Assembly (NCBI RefSeq): GCF_000425445.1
Contig: NZ_KE384377.1
Coordinates: 62,001 to 126,000, forward strand
Origin: Flavobacterium denitrificans DSM 15936
Lineage (GTDB): Bacteria > Bacteroidota > Bacteroidia > Flavobacteriales > Flavobacteriaceae
Direction: 5' to 3'
Length of the DNA: 64,000 nucleotides
Below are positions 16,313 to 27,809 of this stretch, in pieces. The translations under genes were made by a program, and so were the position numbers. Each line of letters begins with the position of its first letter. The first letter of the stretch is position 1. The notes under the pieces were generated by a model, which worked only from the letters and a program-made list of their open reading frames with translations, was not told the origin of the DNA and did not search any database.

Positions 16313-17920
16313 ATGTCTGGATTATTGGCCGTTATTGGCAAAGGAAAAGATCCTAAACTCGTACAAGAGCTTTCAGCGAGAATGTCTCATCGAGGCCCTG
16401 ATGAGAGTGATGTTCATATCATGGATAACGGAAGCGTGCTTTGCCACGAAAGTTTATCAATTGTTGATTTGCAAACAGGCAAACAGCCTATTCAGGGAAC
16501 AAATCGTGCATGGGTGATTCACGATGGTGAAATTTATAATTATGAGGAATTAAAAAACACTGTCTTAAAAGATCACACATTCAGAACCAATTCAGATTCG
16601 GAGGTCATTGTGCATCTGTATGAAGAATTTGGATATAACTTTTGCAACAAACTTGATGGAGATTTTGCTTTTGTGGTAATCGACGGAGACGATTACATCG
16701 CAGGAAGAGATCCTATTGGAGTGAAACCATTATATTATGGATTGGACGAAAGAGGAAGAATTTATTTTTCTTCTGAAATGAAATCTATTGCAGATCAATG
16801 CAAATCATTTTCGACTTTTCCTCCAGGACATTATTATACCGCGAAAACTGGTTTTGTAAAATATTATCAGCCAGAGTGCGAAGATCATAAAAAAGCTGTT
16901 GAAAGTTTAGATTTAAGCTTAATTCGTGAGAGTTTGATAGAATCTGTTCGCAAACGTCTGCTTAGCAATGTCCCGTTAGGAACTATTTTGTCTGGAGGTT
17001 TGGATACTTCTTTGATTTCTTCGATTGCTTCAAAACTTTTGAAAGAAAAAGGAGAAAAATTGCATACATTTTCTATAGGCTTAAATGCGGATGCGCCAGA
17101 TAATATTGCAGCAAGAAAAGCAGCTTCATTTTTAGGAACAGAACATCATGAAATTCATTTTTCTTTAGAAGAAGGCGTTCAGGTGCTGGAAAAGGTGATT
17201 TATTATATTGAGACTTACGATATTATTTCTGTTCGTTCTAGTGTTCCAATGTATTTGCTGTCAAAAGCAATTGCAGATCAGGGAATAAAAGTGTTGCTGT
17301 CTGGTGAAGGTGCCGATGAAATTTTTGGTGGACATTTATATTTTAGAAATGCTCCATCAACAGAAGCATTTCAAGATGAGACCATAGAAAGAGTACAAAA
17401 GCTTTTTACTGCCGATTTATTGCGTGTGGATAAAACAACAATGGCGAATGGTTTAGAAGCTAGAGTTCCGTTTTTGGATACTTCATTTTTAGATGTTGCA
17501 ATCCGAATCAAACCGGAAGAAAAACAGCCAAAAACATATGACGGCATCGAAAAATATATTTTAAGAAAAGCATTTGATACTCCAGAAGATCCCTATTTGC
17601 CGGCAGAAGTTTTATGGCGACAAAAAGAGCAATTTTCAGATGGAGTTGGATATAAATGGGTTGATGAATTAATCGAATATTGTGCTTCGCAAGTAACAGA
17701 TGAACAATTGGCTAGTGCAAGTGCAGAGTTCCCGTATAATTCGCCAACAACAAAAGAAGCTTATCTGTACAGATCAATTTTTCATAAATTCTATCCACAA
17801 GTAAGTGCTGCACAAACAGTAAGAAAATGGATTCCGAAATGGCAGGATAACCTTGATCCAAGCGGAAGAGCAAATGCGGCACACGTAAAAGCACCAGGTG
17901 TAGAGCTTTTGAAATCTTAA
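16313..17920 (+). CDS. Asparagine synthetase-like paralogue lacking the glutaminase cysteine
   Basis: The protein has 535 residues and the same two-domain plan as the upstream AsnB. The N-terminus reads MSGLLAV, so the catalytic C2 is serine (codon TCT, one base from TGT). The glutamine-binding Arg is also serine (S47 in HESLSIVD) and the key Asn is Asp (D71 in HDGEIYN), while D95 is kept. The synthetase half looks intact: SGGLDTS near 227-233, LLSGEGADEIFGGH, and GLEARVPFLD. Glutamine hydrolysis should therefore be lost. The protein could use free ammonia, serve an AsnB partner, or adenylate another substrate. Three separate changes at functional positions make a sequencing error unlikely. 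It has its own terminator downstream. Confidence 0.88.
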   Translation: MSGLLAVIGKGKDPKLVQELSARMSHRGPDESDVHIMDNGSVLCHESLSIVDLQTGKQPIQGTNRAWVIHDGEIYNYEELKNTVLKDHTFRTNSDSEVIVHLYEEFGYNFCNKLDGDFAFVVIDGDDYIAGRDPIGVKPLYYGLDERGRIYFSSEMKSIADQCKSFSTFPPGHYYTAKTGFVKYYQPECEDHKKAVESLDLSLIRESLIESVRKRLLSNVPLGTILSGGLDTSLISSIASKLLKEKGEKLHTFSIGLNADAPDNIAARKAASFLGTEHHEIHFSLEEGVQVLEKVIYYIETYDIISVRSSVPMYLLSKAIADQGIKVLLSGEGADEIFGGHLYFRNAPSTEAFQDETIERVQKLFTADLLRVDKTTMANGLEARVPFLDTSFLDVAIRIKPEEKQPKTYDGIEKYILRKAFDTPEDPYLPAEVLWRQKEQFSDGVGYKWVDELIEYCASQVTDEQLASASAEFPYNSPTTKEAYLYRSIFHKFYPQVSAAQTVRKWIPKWQDNLDPSGRANAAHVKAPGVELLKS

Positions 17921-17959
17921 ATTACAATTTGAAATAAGTTTTAAAAATTTGAGATATAG

Positions 17960-17991
17960 AACCGAGATAGTATTTTGTTGCTATCTCGGTT
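17960..17991 (+). terminator. Rho-independent terminator after the asnB-like gene
   Basis: AACCGAGATAG (17960-17970) and CTATCTCGGTT (17981-17991) form a perfect 11-base-pair stem with a 10-base loop, followed by a T-rich tail. It lies 40 bases after the stop. Confidence 0.85.
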
Positions 17992-18107
17992 TTCTATTTT
18001 ATGGCAAATTCAGATAAAGATTGAATTTTTATCATGTATATAAATGAAATGTCTCTAAAATTTAGATGTTTTAACTGATTTATTAAAACTAAGTTAATGT
18101 TAATCTT

Positions 18108-18134
18108 TTGTATTTAGGAAAAATACTATATTTG
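18108..18134 (+). promoter_or_regulatory. Candidate Bacteroidota promoter of the M16 protease gene
   Basis: A TTG at 18108-18110 and TATATTTG at 18127-18134 are separated by 16 bases, slightly short of the usual 17-23. The -7 box fits the TAnnTTTG consensus exactly and lies 42 bases before the start codon. Confidence 0.55.
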
Positions 18135-18176
18135 GTTACCAAGAATAATTGAATCCTAAACCATTAAACACAATCT

Positions 18177-20924
18177 ATGAAAAACTTATTACTAAGTGGG
18201 GTTTTATGCTGCTCATTACTTTCGTTGAGCCCAGTTTATGCACAAAAAAAAACGGAGGCGCCTAAAGACATACCTAAATTTATTACCAATGTTGAAGGTG
18301 TAAAAGAATATTCTTTAAAAAATGGATTAAAAGTCTTATTGATTCCAGATGCTTCTCAAAGCAATATGATAGTCAATATAGTTTACAATGTAGGCTCCAG
18401 AAATGAGGGTTATGGTGAAAAAGGAATGGCGCACTTACTGGAGCATATGCTTTTTAAAAGCACAAAAAATTTAGGAGATATTAAAAAAATGCTTTCAGAT
18501 AAAGGAGGAAATGCCAACGGGACTACTTGGTATGATCGAACAAACTATTTTGAAGTTTTTCCATCAAATGATGAAAATCTAAAATGGAGTATTCAAATGG
18601 AAGCAGACAGGATGATTAATGCAACCATTCTGCAAACCGATCTTGATAAGGAATTTTCAGTTGTTAGAAACGAATTTGAAATAGGAGAAAATAGTCCAGA
18701 CCGAGTTTTACAAGAGAGAATTACGTCGACCGCTTATTTATGGCATAATTACGGAAATAGTACTATTGGAAGTAAAGAAGATATTGAGCGCGTAAAAGCA
18801 AACACGCTTAGAGTTTTTTACGAAAGATATTATCAGCCAGATAATGCAACATTGATCGTTGCAGGAAAATTTGACGAGCAAAAAACATTGCAATATATTG
18901 GACAGTATTTTGGAGCAATTCCAAGACCTAAAAGAGTTTTGGACAAAACCTATACACTTGAACCTGCTCAGGACGGAGAGAAATTTGTAGAGCTAAAAAG
19001 AGCTGGTGAAAGCAAAAACATGGGAGCTTTATACCATACAACTTCTTATGCTGATAAAGATTATGCAGCGCTTGATGCATTAGGCGAAATTTTAACTGCT
19101 GACCCATCTGGTTATTTGTACAAATCATTAGTTGAAACGCAAAAAGTTTCGAGTTTGTATTTTTGGCAACCTACAACACGAGACGCGAGTTATATGTATT
19201 TTGGATTTGCGGTAGCAAATGATAAAGACATCAAAGCAACTCAGGATATTGTAAGAACTGAATTGGATAAAATCGGTACAACAAAATATACAAATGAGGA
19301 CGCAAGTAGAGCTAAGGCAAAAATCATCAAACAAATTGAAGCGACGAAAAACAATACGATCTCATTCGCAATCAATTTGACTGAAGTTATTGGTTCTGGT
19401 GATTACAGATTGAATTATTTGTATCGTGACGCTATTGAAAAACTAACTAAAGAAGATATTCAACGTGTTGCTGAAAAGTATTTCAGAAGCAATAATAGAA
19501 CAGTTGGTATTTTTATTCCAACAAAAGACGAGCAAAGATTAAAATCTGTTGAATTTACAGATGATCAAATTGTAGCGCTTACTAAAGATTATAAAGGAAA
19601 GGCTTTAGAGAAAGAAGTAGCAGCTTTTGAGGCTTCGATTAAAAATTTAAAACAAAATTTGACTGAAGGGAAATTGAGCAACGGAATGAAGTACGGCGTG
19701 ATTAAAAAAGAAATCAAAGGCGGAAAAGTTCAGGCTAATTTTACTTTTCCTGTAAGTAATGAAAAAGATCTTGCTGGAAAAGCAGATGTTGGTGGTATTA
19801 TGGCGCAGCTATTAAAAACCGGTACTGCTACAAGAAGCAAAGAACAAATCCAGGATCGTTTAGACCAGTTAAAATCGAGTGTTTATTTCAATTTTAATCA
19901 CCAGACTTTATCGGTTTATGTAAATACTTATAAAGAGAATTTTAAAGAGGTTATGGGTATTTTAGAAGACATGCTTCTTAATTCAACTTTTCCACAAAAT
20001 GAATTGACTAAAACAATTGCAGAATACAACACGTATTTGGAAGCAAATTTAAATGATCCGCAGTCTATTGCTTTTACAGAAATTGCTAGACAAACGACAA
20101 AATATCCAAAAGAAAGTATTTTTTATACTTCAACTACACAGGAAGAAATAGATGCTTTCAAAAAAATAAAGCAATCTGAAATTGTAGATTTTTACAAAAA
20201 TATTTTAGGTGGAAATAACGGCGTTGGAAGCGTAGTTGGAGATTTGGATGCAAAATCAACAGGAGAAATTCTGGAAAGTACTTTTGGCAAATGGAATTCT
20301 AAATCAAAATATGAGCGTGCTATTCCGACTTTCTTTGATACGCAAAAATTGGATAAAGATATCATTACACCAGATAAAGAAAATGCAGTTGCAGTTGGAA
20401 GAGTAAGCTTTAAAATGGATACAAAAAATGCAGACTATCCAGCATTTGTTATGGCAAATGAAATTTTAGGTAGTGGCGGTTTTTTAAGTGCGAGAATTCC
20501 AATGAGATTAAGAGAAAAAGACGGTATTAGCTATGGAGCGGGATCTTTTATTGATGTTCCAATTACAAACGATGTAGCATCATGGAGTTATTATGCTTTT
20601 TTAAATCCAACAAAAAAAGGAGCTGTTGAAGCGGCGGCAAAAGAAGAAATTGCAAAAGCATTGAAAGACGGATTTACGACGGAGGAATTAAAATCGAACT
20701 TGGTAAGCTGGCAAAATGAAAGAAAAACTAGACTTGGAAGTGATAATACTTTGATGAGTTTGGTCAATACTTATTTGCAATACGGAATTCCGCTTGAAGA
20801 TTATGATGATCTTGAAAGCAAAGTAAAAGTGCTTAAAGTGGAAGACGTTAATAATGTTTTGAAAAAATACTTAAGCTTAGATAAAATGACTTCAATTTAC
20901 GCTGGAGATTTTAATAAAAAATAA
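18177..20924 (+). CDS. Secreted M16 family zinc metallopeptidase (two-domain pitrilysin/insulinase type)
   Basis: The protein has 915 residues with a signal peptide (MKNLLLSG..., cleavage near VYAQ). The first M16 domain has the inverted zinc motif HxxEH at H86-L-L-E89-H90 and a downstream acidic segment VVRNEFEIGEN expected to give the third ligand. The second M16-like domain, from about residue 500 (NFTFPVSNEKDL), lacks HxxEH and should be structural. It carries the conserved R/Y-type region RLREKDGISYGAGSF. Such proteins form a clam-shell that degrades peptides, here probably in the periplasm. Fusing the active and inactive halves in one chain is common in Bacteroidota. The gene stands alone, with its own promoter and terminator. 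Confidence 0.9.
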   Translation: MKNLLLSGVLCCSLLSLSPVYAQKKTEAPKDIPKFITNVEGVKEYSLKNGLKVLLIPDASQSNMIVNIVYNVGSRNEGYGEKGMAHLLEHMLFKSTKNLGDIKKMLSDKGGNANGTTWYDRTNYFEVFPSNDENLKWSIQMEADRMINATILQTDLDKEFSVVRNEFEIGENSPDRVLQERITSTAYLWHNYGNSTIGSKEDIERVKANTLRVFYERYYQPDNATLIVAGKFDEQKTLQYIGQYFGAIPRPKRVLDKTYTLEPAQDGEKFVELKRAGESKNMGALYHTTSYADKDYAALDALGEILTADPSGYLYKSLVETQKVSSLYFWQPTTRDASYMYFGFAVANDKDIKATQDIVRTELDKIGTTKYTNEDASRAKAKIIKQIEATKNNTISFAINLTEVIGSGDYRLNYLYRDAIEKLTKEDIQRVAEKYFRSNNRTVGIFIPTKDEQRLKSVEFTDDQIVALTKDYKGKALEKEVAAFEASIKNLKQNLTEGKLSNGMKYGVIKKEIKGGKVQANFTFPVSNEKDLAGKADVGGIMAQLLKTGTATRSKEQIQDRLDQLKSSVYFNFNHQTLSVYVNTYKENFKEVMGILEDMLLNSTFPQNELTKTIAEYNTYLEANLNDPQSIAFTEIARQTTKYPKESIFYTSTTQEEIDAFKKIKQSEIVDFYKNILGGNNGVGSVVGDLDAKSTGEILESTFGKWNSKSKYERAIPTFFDTQKLDKDIITPDKENAVAVGRVSFKMDTKNADYPAFVMANEILGSGGFLSARIPMRLREKDGISYGAGSFIDVPITNDVASWSYYAFLNPTKKGAVEAAAKEEIAKALKDGFTTEELKSNLVSWQNERKTRLGSDNTLMSLVNTYLQYGIPLEDYDDLESKVKVLKVEDVNNVLKKYLSLDKMTSIYAGDFNKK

Positions 20925-20947
20925 AAATAGTAAAGCTTAAAAATTTA

Positions 20948-20985
20948 AAATCCAAATTCCAATTTAAAACTTGGGATTTGGATTT
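20948..20985 (+). terminator. Terminator after the M16 protease gene
   Basis: AAATCCAAATTCCAA (20948-20962) and TTGGGATTTGGATTT (20971-20985) pair over 15 positions with one mismatch or wobble and run into TTTTTATT. It is 23 bases after the stop. Confidence 0.75.
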
Positions 20986-21126
20986 TTTTATTATAAAGTC
21001 TGGAATTTGGAATTTTAATAATTGGAATTTAATTTTTTGGACTGATTTTTTGATTTTTCAAACAATAGTGTTAATAACTTAAGCGCTTTAAATGGGATTT
21101 TAACGGATATATAATTTGCGTTTTTA

Positions 21127-21134
21127 TATATTTG
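21127..21134 (+). promoter_or_regulatory. Candidate -7 box of gyrB
   Basis: TATATTTG fits the TAnnTTTG -7 consensus and lies 38 bases before the gyrB start. No good -33 TTG is visible at the right spacing. Confidence 0.45.
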
Positions 21135-21142
21135 CGTGTTAG

Positions 21143-23113
<1,971 letters not shown>

Positions 23114-23132
23114 AATAAAAAATTAATAATTT

Positions 23133-23177
23133 CAATTCGTTTAATTGTTTAAATTTACTAGACAATTAAACGAATTG
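23133..23177. terminator. Terminator between gyrB and mdh
   Basis: CAATTCGTTTAATTGT (23133-23148) and its exact reverse complement (23162-23177) form a 16-base-pair stem with a 13-base loop, followed by CTTTTTAAGG. It lies 20 bases after the gyrB stop. Confidence 0.8.
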
Positions 23178-23225
23178 TCTTTTTAAGGAATAGACAAATA
23201 ATTAATAACCGATAAAGTAAAAAAT

Positions 23226-24161
23226 ATGAAAGTTACCATTGTAGGAGCAGGAAATGTTGGAGCTACGTGTGCTGATGTTATTTCTTATAGAGGAATTGCA
23301 AGCGAAGTAGTATTGTTGGATATTAAAGAAGGTTTTGCCGAAGGTAAAGCGTTGGATATTATGCAATGTGCTACAAATACAGGTTTTAATACCAAGGTTT
23401 CGGGCGTTACCAACGATTATTCTAAAACTGCTGGAAGTGATGTAGTAGTTATTACATCAGGAATTCCAAGAAAACCAGGAATGACAAGAGAGGAATTAAT
23501 AGGCATTAATGCCGGAATTGTGAAAACAGTAGCCGAAAATGTGCTTAAATACTCACCTAATACTATAATTGTTGTTGTTTCGAACCCAATGGATACAATG
23601 ACGTATTTGGCTTTAAAAGCTACAGGCCTGCCAAAAAATAGAATAATTGGTATGGGAGGAGCATTAGATAGCTCTCGTTTTAGAACGTATCTTTCTCTAG
23701 CGCTGGATAAACCAGCAAATGATATTTCGGCAATGGTAATTGGAGGGCACGGTGATACAACTATGATTCCGTTAACACGCTTGGCATCTTATAACGGAAT
23801 TCCGGTTTCGCAATTTCTTTCAGAAGAAGTGCTTCAAAAAGTTGCGGCTGATACTATGGTTGGAGGAGCAACGCTAACAGGTTTGTTGGGTACATCAGCA
23901 TGGTATGCTCCTGGAGCATCTGTAGCTTATTTAGTAGACAGTATTTTGAACGATCAGAAAAAAATGATAGCGTGCTCTGTTTTTGTAGAAGGCGAGTATG
24001 GGCAAAATGATATTTGCATTGGCGTGCCATGTATAATTGGCAAAAATGGAGTCGAAGAAATTGTTGATATTGATTTAAACGATCAAGAAAAAGCATTATT
24101 TTCGAAAAGTGCCGATGCGGTTCGTAGCATGAATGATGCCTTAAAGACTATATTAGTATAA
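23226..24161 (+). CDS. mdh: Malate dehydrogenase (LDH-like type)
   Basis: The protein has 311 residues. It has the NAD-binding GAGNVG at residues 7-12, D32 in VLLDIKEG favouring NAD, and the substrate-loop IPRKPGMTREE. In that loop R82 is the arginine that selects malate/oxaloacetate over lactate. The catalytic histidine lies in MVIGGHGDTTM near residue 175. The enzyme interconverts malate and oxaloacetate in the cytosol as part of the TCA cycle. The gene has a terminator on both sides, so it is probably monocistronic. Confidence 0.95.
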   Translation: MKVTIVGAGNVGATCADVISYRGIASEVVLLDIKEGFAEGKALDIMQCATNTGFNTKVSGVTNDYSKTAGSDVVVITSGIPRKPGMTREELIGINAGIVKTVAENVLKYSPNTIIVVVSNPMDTMTYLALKATGLPKNRIIGMGGALDSSRFRTYLSLALDKPANDISAMVIGGHGDTTMIPLTRLASYNGIPVSQFLSEEVLQKVAADTMVGGATLTGLLGTSAWYAPGASVAYLVDSILNDQKKMIACSVFVEGEYGQNDICIGVPCIIGKNGVEEIVDIDLNDQEKALFSKSADAVRSMNDALKTILV

Positions 24162-24183
24162 TAAAAACGATAAAAAAAAGAAA

Positions 24184-24203
24184 AGGCTGCACTTTTGCAG
24201 TCT
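24184..24203 (+). terminator. Terminator after mdh
   Basis: AGGCTGCA (24184-24191) and TGCAGTCT (24196-24203) form an 8-pair stem with one G-T wobble and a CTTT loop, followed by a run of T residues. It lies 23 bases after the mdh stop. Confidence 0.85.
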
Positions 24204-24231
24204 TTTTTTTGAGATTTAATTAATAAATTAA

Positions 24232-24262
24232 TTGGTTAATATTTTCGTTAATTATATATTTG
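24232..24262 (+). promoter_or_regulatory. Candidate promoter of secDF
   Basis: TTG at 24232-24234 and TATATTTG at 24255-24262 are separated by 20 bases, a good match to the Bacteroidota consensus. The start codon is 126 bases further on, so the secDF message would have a long 5' leader in which no known riboswitch was recognised. Confidence 0.6.
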
Positions 24263-24388
24263 CTCGGTTTAAAAAAAAATTGGTAATTCGTGATCTCGTA
24301 TTTTTGTTTTAAAAAATCATGTCAGGGCTTATTTTATCAGGATTTAAAACAAAAACAAATAATAAAACTTAATTAATTTTTAGTAATA

Positions 24389-27361
24389 ATGCAGAATAAA
24401 GGACTTATTAAATTTTTCGCAATTCTATTTGCATTGGTAAGTATTTACCAACTTTCTTTCACTTTTGTGGCAAATAATGTCAAAGGTGAGGCTAAAGCTT
24501 TTGCAGGAGATAACCCTGATAAAGAGCTAAAATATTTAGATTCTATTGGTAAAGAGAAAGTATTTGATCTTGGTTTTACTGATTTTACTTATAATGAAGT
24601 AAAAAACAAGCAGCTAAATAAAGGTCTTGACTTAGAAGGAGGAATCAACGTAATTCTTCAAATTTCTATTAAAGATGTTTTAAAAGGTTTAGCAAATAAT
24701 TCTAAAAATCCAGTATTTAATAAATCATTAGCTGATGCGACTGCAAATTTAGAAGGAAATAAAACCTATTTAAATAAGTTTTTTGAAGCTTTTGAAGCAA
24801 ATTCAAATGGAACTGTGAAGTTAGCTTCGCCGGATATTTTTGCAAACAGAAGTTTACAAGGTGAAGGCGGAATTGATTTTCAAATGACTGATGCGCAAGC
24901 TCAAAAAGTGATCAAAAGAAAAGTTGATGAGTCTGTAGAAAGTGCTTATAAAGTATTAAGAGAGCGTATCGACAAATTTGGTGTAACACAACCAAATATC
25001 CAAAAATTAGGAGAAACAGGAAGAATTTTAGTTGAGCTTCCAGGTGCTAAGGATGTTGATAGAATCAAAAAATTATTGGGTGGAAAAGCTCAATTAGAGT
25101 TTTGGGAAACTTTTAAAATTGAAGAAATTGGAAATTTCTTAGTAGCTTCTAATGAGGCTTTGAAGAAAACTGAAATCAAAAAAACAGAAACAAAAGCTGT
25201 TGCTAAAGATTCATTGAATGCTTTATTGACTGATGCCAAGGATTCTGTTGACACTAAAAAAGGTAACAATCCATTATTTGACAAAATGATTGGTCAAGGT
25301 GGTGGACCAGTTTTAGGATATTTTGCTCCTAAGGATACTGCTGCTGTAAATGGATATTTCAAAAGAGCAGATATCAGAATTTTATTAGGTGGTGACCAGC
25401 ATAATGCAAAATTTGTTTGGAGTAAGCCAACTACTTTAAAAGATGTTAAAGGTAAAGATGTTGAAGCAGTTGAACTATATGCTTTAAAAGGTAACAGAGA
25501 CAATGTTCCAGCAATGAGCGGTGGAGTTGTAACTGATGCAAAAGATACTTTTGACCAATTAGGAAAACCAGCTGTTTCTATGCAAATGAACAGCCAAGGT
25601 GCGAAAGTTTGGGAAGAATTGACAGGAAGAGCGTTTTCTCAAAAAGGATACATTGCTATTGTTTTAGATGATATTGTTTATTCTGCTCCTGGAGTTACAA
25701 GTGGACCAATCGCTGGAGGAAGATCTGAAATTACTGGTTCTTTTGATGTTGCTGAAACTAAAGATTTAGCAAACGTATTAAACGCAGGTAAATTACCGGC
25801 TTCTGCAGATATTATCCAGTCAACTGTTGTTGGGCCATCTTTAGGTCAAGCAGCTATTGATGCTGGTACAATTTCTTCTGTATTAGGGTTCTTGTTAGTT
25901 TGTGTTTGGATGGTATTCTATTATGGTAAAGCCGGTTGGTATGCAAACCTTGCTTTATTATTGAACTTACTATTCTTATTCGGAATTATGGCAAGTTTTG
26001 GTTTTGTATTAACATTGCCAGGTATTGCAGGTATCGTATTAACATTAGGTACAGCGGTAGATGCGAACATCATTATATATGAAAGAGCGAAAGAAGAATT
26101 GCGTGAAGGTAAATCATTATCTGAAGCTGTTATTGCTTCTTACGGATGGCACGGTGCAATGCGTTCTATCATCGATGCAAACGTGACTCACGTTTTAACT
26201 GGAGCAATCTTGTTTATTTTCGGAACAGGACCAATCAAAGGTTTTGCATTGACATTATTAATTGGTATCGTAACTTCATTGTTTACATCTATCTTTATTG
26301 CTAGAATTTTTATCGACAGAAACATTGCTGGAAAAGCTGATTTGACTTTCTGTACAAATATTACTAAAAACTGGTTTACTAATTTCCACTTTGATTTTAT
26401 CAAAATCAAAAAATTCACATACATTTTCTCTTCTATTGTAACAGTAGTAAGTTTAGTGTCTATCTTCTTTGTAAACGGATTAGATGAAGGTGTGGATTTT
26501 GTTGGAGGAAGAACTTTCCAAGTTAAATTCGAAAAACCAGTTGATGCGACAGTTATTTCAGATGAATTATCTGCTGCTTTCGGAACTCCGGTTGAGGCTA
26601 AAGTTTTAGGTGATGATGATCAATTGAAAATCACAACTAAATACAAAATTAAAGAAGATGGTGTTGCTATCGATGAGGAAGTAAACCAAAAATTATATCA
26701 AGCTTTACAGAAATATTACCCAAATACTACATACGATAAATTCATCAACTCTTTTGATGGTAAAAAAGTTGGAGTATTGCAAGCTTCTAAAGTTGGAGCT
26801 TCTATTTCTGAAGATATCAAAACTAACTCTTACTGGGCAGTTCTTGGTGCAATGGCTGTTATTTTCTTATACTTAATGGTTTCTTTCCGTAAATGGCAAT
26901 ATTCATTAGGTGCAATTGCTGCTGTTGCGCATGACGTAATCTTTGTATTAGGAATCTACTCTTTATGCTATAAATTCATGCCTTTCCATATGGAAATGGA
27001 TCAACACTTTATTGCTGCGATTCTTACTGTAATTGGTTACTCTATGAACGATACTGTAATTGTATTCGACAGAGTTAGAGAGTTTATCATCGGAAACCGT
27101 AAAGGATCTTTTGAAGATATTGTAAACGCTTCTATTAATACTACATTATCAAGAACGTTGAATACTTCATTAATGATGATCATTGTATTGTTGACAATGT
27201 TTATTTTTGGTGGAGAGTCAATTAGAGGATTTATCTTCGCGATGTTGATTGGTATTATCGTGGGTACTTATTCTTCATTATTTATCGCTACGCCGGTATT
27301 GGTTGATACGATTTCTAGTGATGAAAAACACACAATTGAAGACAAACACAATAAGGCTTAA
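24389..27361 (+). CDS. secDF: Fused protein translocase subunit SecDF
   Basis: The protein has 990 residues in one chain. The SecD half has the motif GLDLEGGINVILQI near residue 80, two large periplasmic regions and a block of membrane segments ending near GIVTSLFTSIFIARIF. The SecF half begins at about residue 670 with its own membrane segment and the matching motif DFVGGRTFQVKF, then five more membrane segments including GYSMNDTVIVFDRVRE. SecDF uses the proton gradient to pull exported proteins across the inner membrane after SecA/SecYEG. SecD and SecF are separate genes in E. coli; the fusion is usual in Bacteroidota. The gene has its own promoter and terminator. Confidence 0.96.
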   Translation: MQNKGLIKFFAILFALVSIYQLSFTFVANNVKGEAKAFAGDNPDKELKYLDSIGKEKVFDLGFTDFTYNEVKNKQLNKGLDLEGGINVILQISIKDVLKGLANNSKNPVFNKSLADATANLEGNKTYLNKFFEAFEANSNGTVKLASPDIFANRSLQGEGGIDFQMTDAQAQKVIKRKVDESVESAYKVLRERIDKFGVTQPNIQKLGETGRILVELPGAKDVDRIKKLLGGKAQLEFWETFKIEEIGNFLVASNEALKKTEIKKTETKAVAKDSLNALLTDAKDSVDTKKGNNPLFDKMIGQGGGPVLGYFAPKDTAAVNGYFKRADIRILLGGDQHNAKFVWSKPTTLKDVKGKDVEAVELYALKGNRDNVPAMSGGVVTDAKDTFDQLGKPAVSMQMNSQGAKVWEELTGRAFSQKGYIAIVLDDIVYSAPGVTSGPIAGGRSEITGSFDVAETKDLANVLNAGKLPASADIIQSTVVGPSLGQAAIDAGTISSVLGFLLVCVWMVFYYGKAGWYANLALLLNLLFLFGIMASFGFVLTLPGIAGIVLTLGTAVDANIIIYERAKEELREGKSLSEAVIASYGWHGAMRSIIDANVTHVLTGAILFIFGTGPIKGFALTLLIGIVTSLFTSIFIARIFIDRNIAGKADLTFCTNITKNWFTNFHFDFIKIKKFTYIFSSIVTVVSLVSIFFVNGLDEGVDFVGGRTFQVKFEKPVDATVISDELSAAFGTPVEAKVLGDDDQLKITTKYKIKEDGVAIDEEVNQKLYQALQKYYPNTTYDKFINSFDGKKVGVLQASKVGASISEDIKTNSYWAVLGAMAVIFLYLMVSFRKWQYSLGAIAAVAHDVIFVLGIYSLCYKFMPFHMEMDQHFIAAILTVIGYSMNDTVIVFDRVREFIIGNRKGSFEDIVNASINTTLSRTLNTSLMMIIVLLTMFIFGGESIRGFIFAMLIGIIVGTYSSLFIATPVLVDTISSDEKHTIEDKHNKA

Positions 27362-27386
27362 TTAAAACCTTAAATATTATATGAAG

Positions 27387-27408
27387 AGATCCAGTGAAAG
27401 CTGGATCT
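27387..27408 (+). terminator. Terminator after secDF
   Basis: AGATCCAG (27387-27394) and CTGGATCT (27401-27408) form a stem with a 6-base loop, followed by a long T run. It lies 25 bases after the stop. Confidence 0.85.
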
Positions 27409-27580
27409 TTTTTTTGTGCTAATGTTGTTTGAGGCTTTTGTTTTTAAGTGAGAGGATATTTAAGAATTTAGATTCGAATGAGATATAAAAAAAGTTTTTT
27501 CTCCGCTAAATATTCAGTTTAAATATTGGTTATGTTTAATATGACTTAGCTGAAAACTTTTGAAAACAAAAACTTCTAGC

Positions 27581-27653
27581 ATAGCCCCGATGGAAGCGGT
27601 ATCCTTTTTCCTGCTCCTTTAGCAGGAAAAAGATATAGCGGACAGCGGGACAA
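27581..27653 (+). ncRNA. Flavo-1-like structured RNA or repeat element
   Basis: The segment reads ATAGCCCCGATGGAAGCGG, then a hairpin TTTTTCCTGCT / AGCAGGAAAAA (27605-27615 and 27621-27631), then GATATAGCGGACAGCGGGA. CCCG near the start can pair with CGGG near the end, closing a multi-helix structure. The pattern agrees, from memory, with the Flavo-1 RNA motif found only in Bacteroidota. No search could be run. Its function is unknown. It stands alone between secDF and lgt, in a 448-base gap that otherwise holds only two terminators. The strand is chosen from the remembered consensus. Confidence 0.6.
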
Positions 27654-27761
27654 TACTTCTTTTGAAAAATAAATTTCTGCTTCTTATAATTCGGTTAGTT
27701 GAAGAAATTGATAAAGAATTGAGAAATGATATGATTTTTTAATGGGAATCCTTAAAGCAAA

Positions 27762-27793
27762 AAAAAGCCCAATATTTAAAATATTGGGCTTTT
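27762..27793. terminator. Bidirectional terminator downstream of lgt
   Basis: GCCCAATATTT (27767-27777) and AAATATTGGGC (27779-27789) form a perfect stem, with A residues on the left side and T residues on the right, so it can terminate transcription in both directions. It lies 17-48 bases beyond the lgt stop and serves the leftward cysS-yidD-lgt message. Confidence 0.85.
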
Positions 27794-27809
27794 TGTAATT
27801 ATTGATTTT

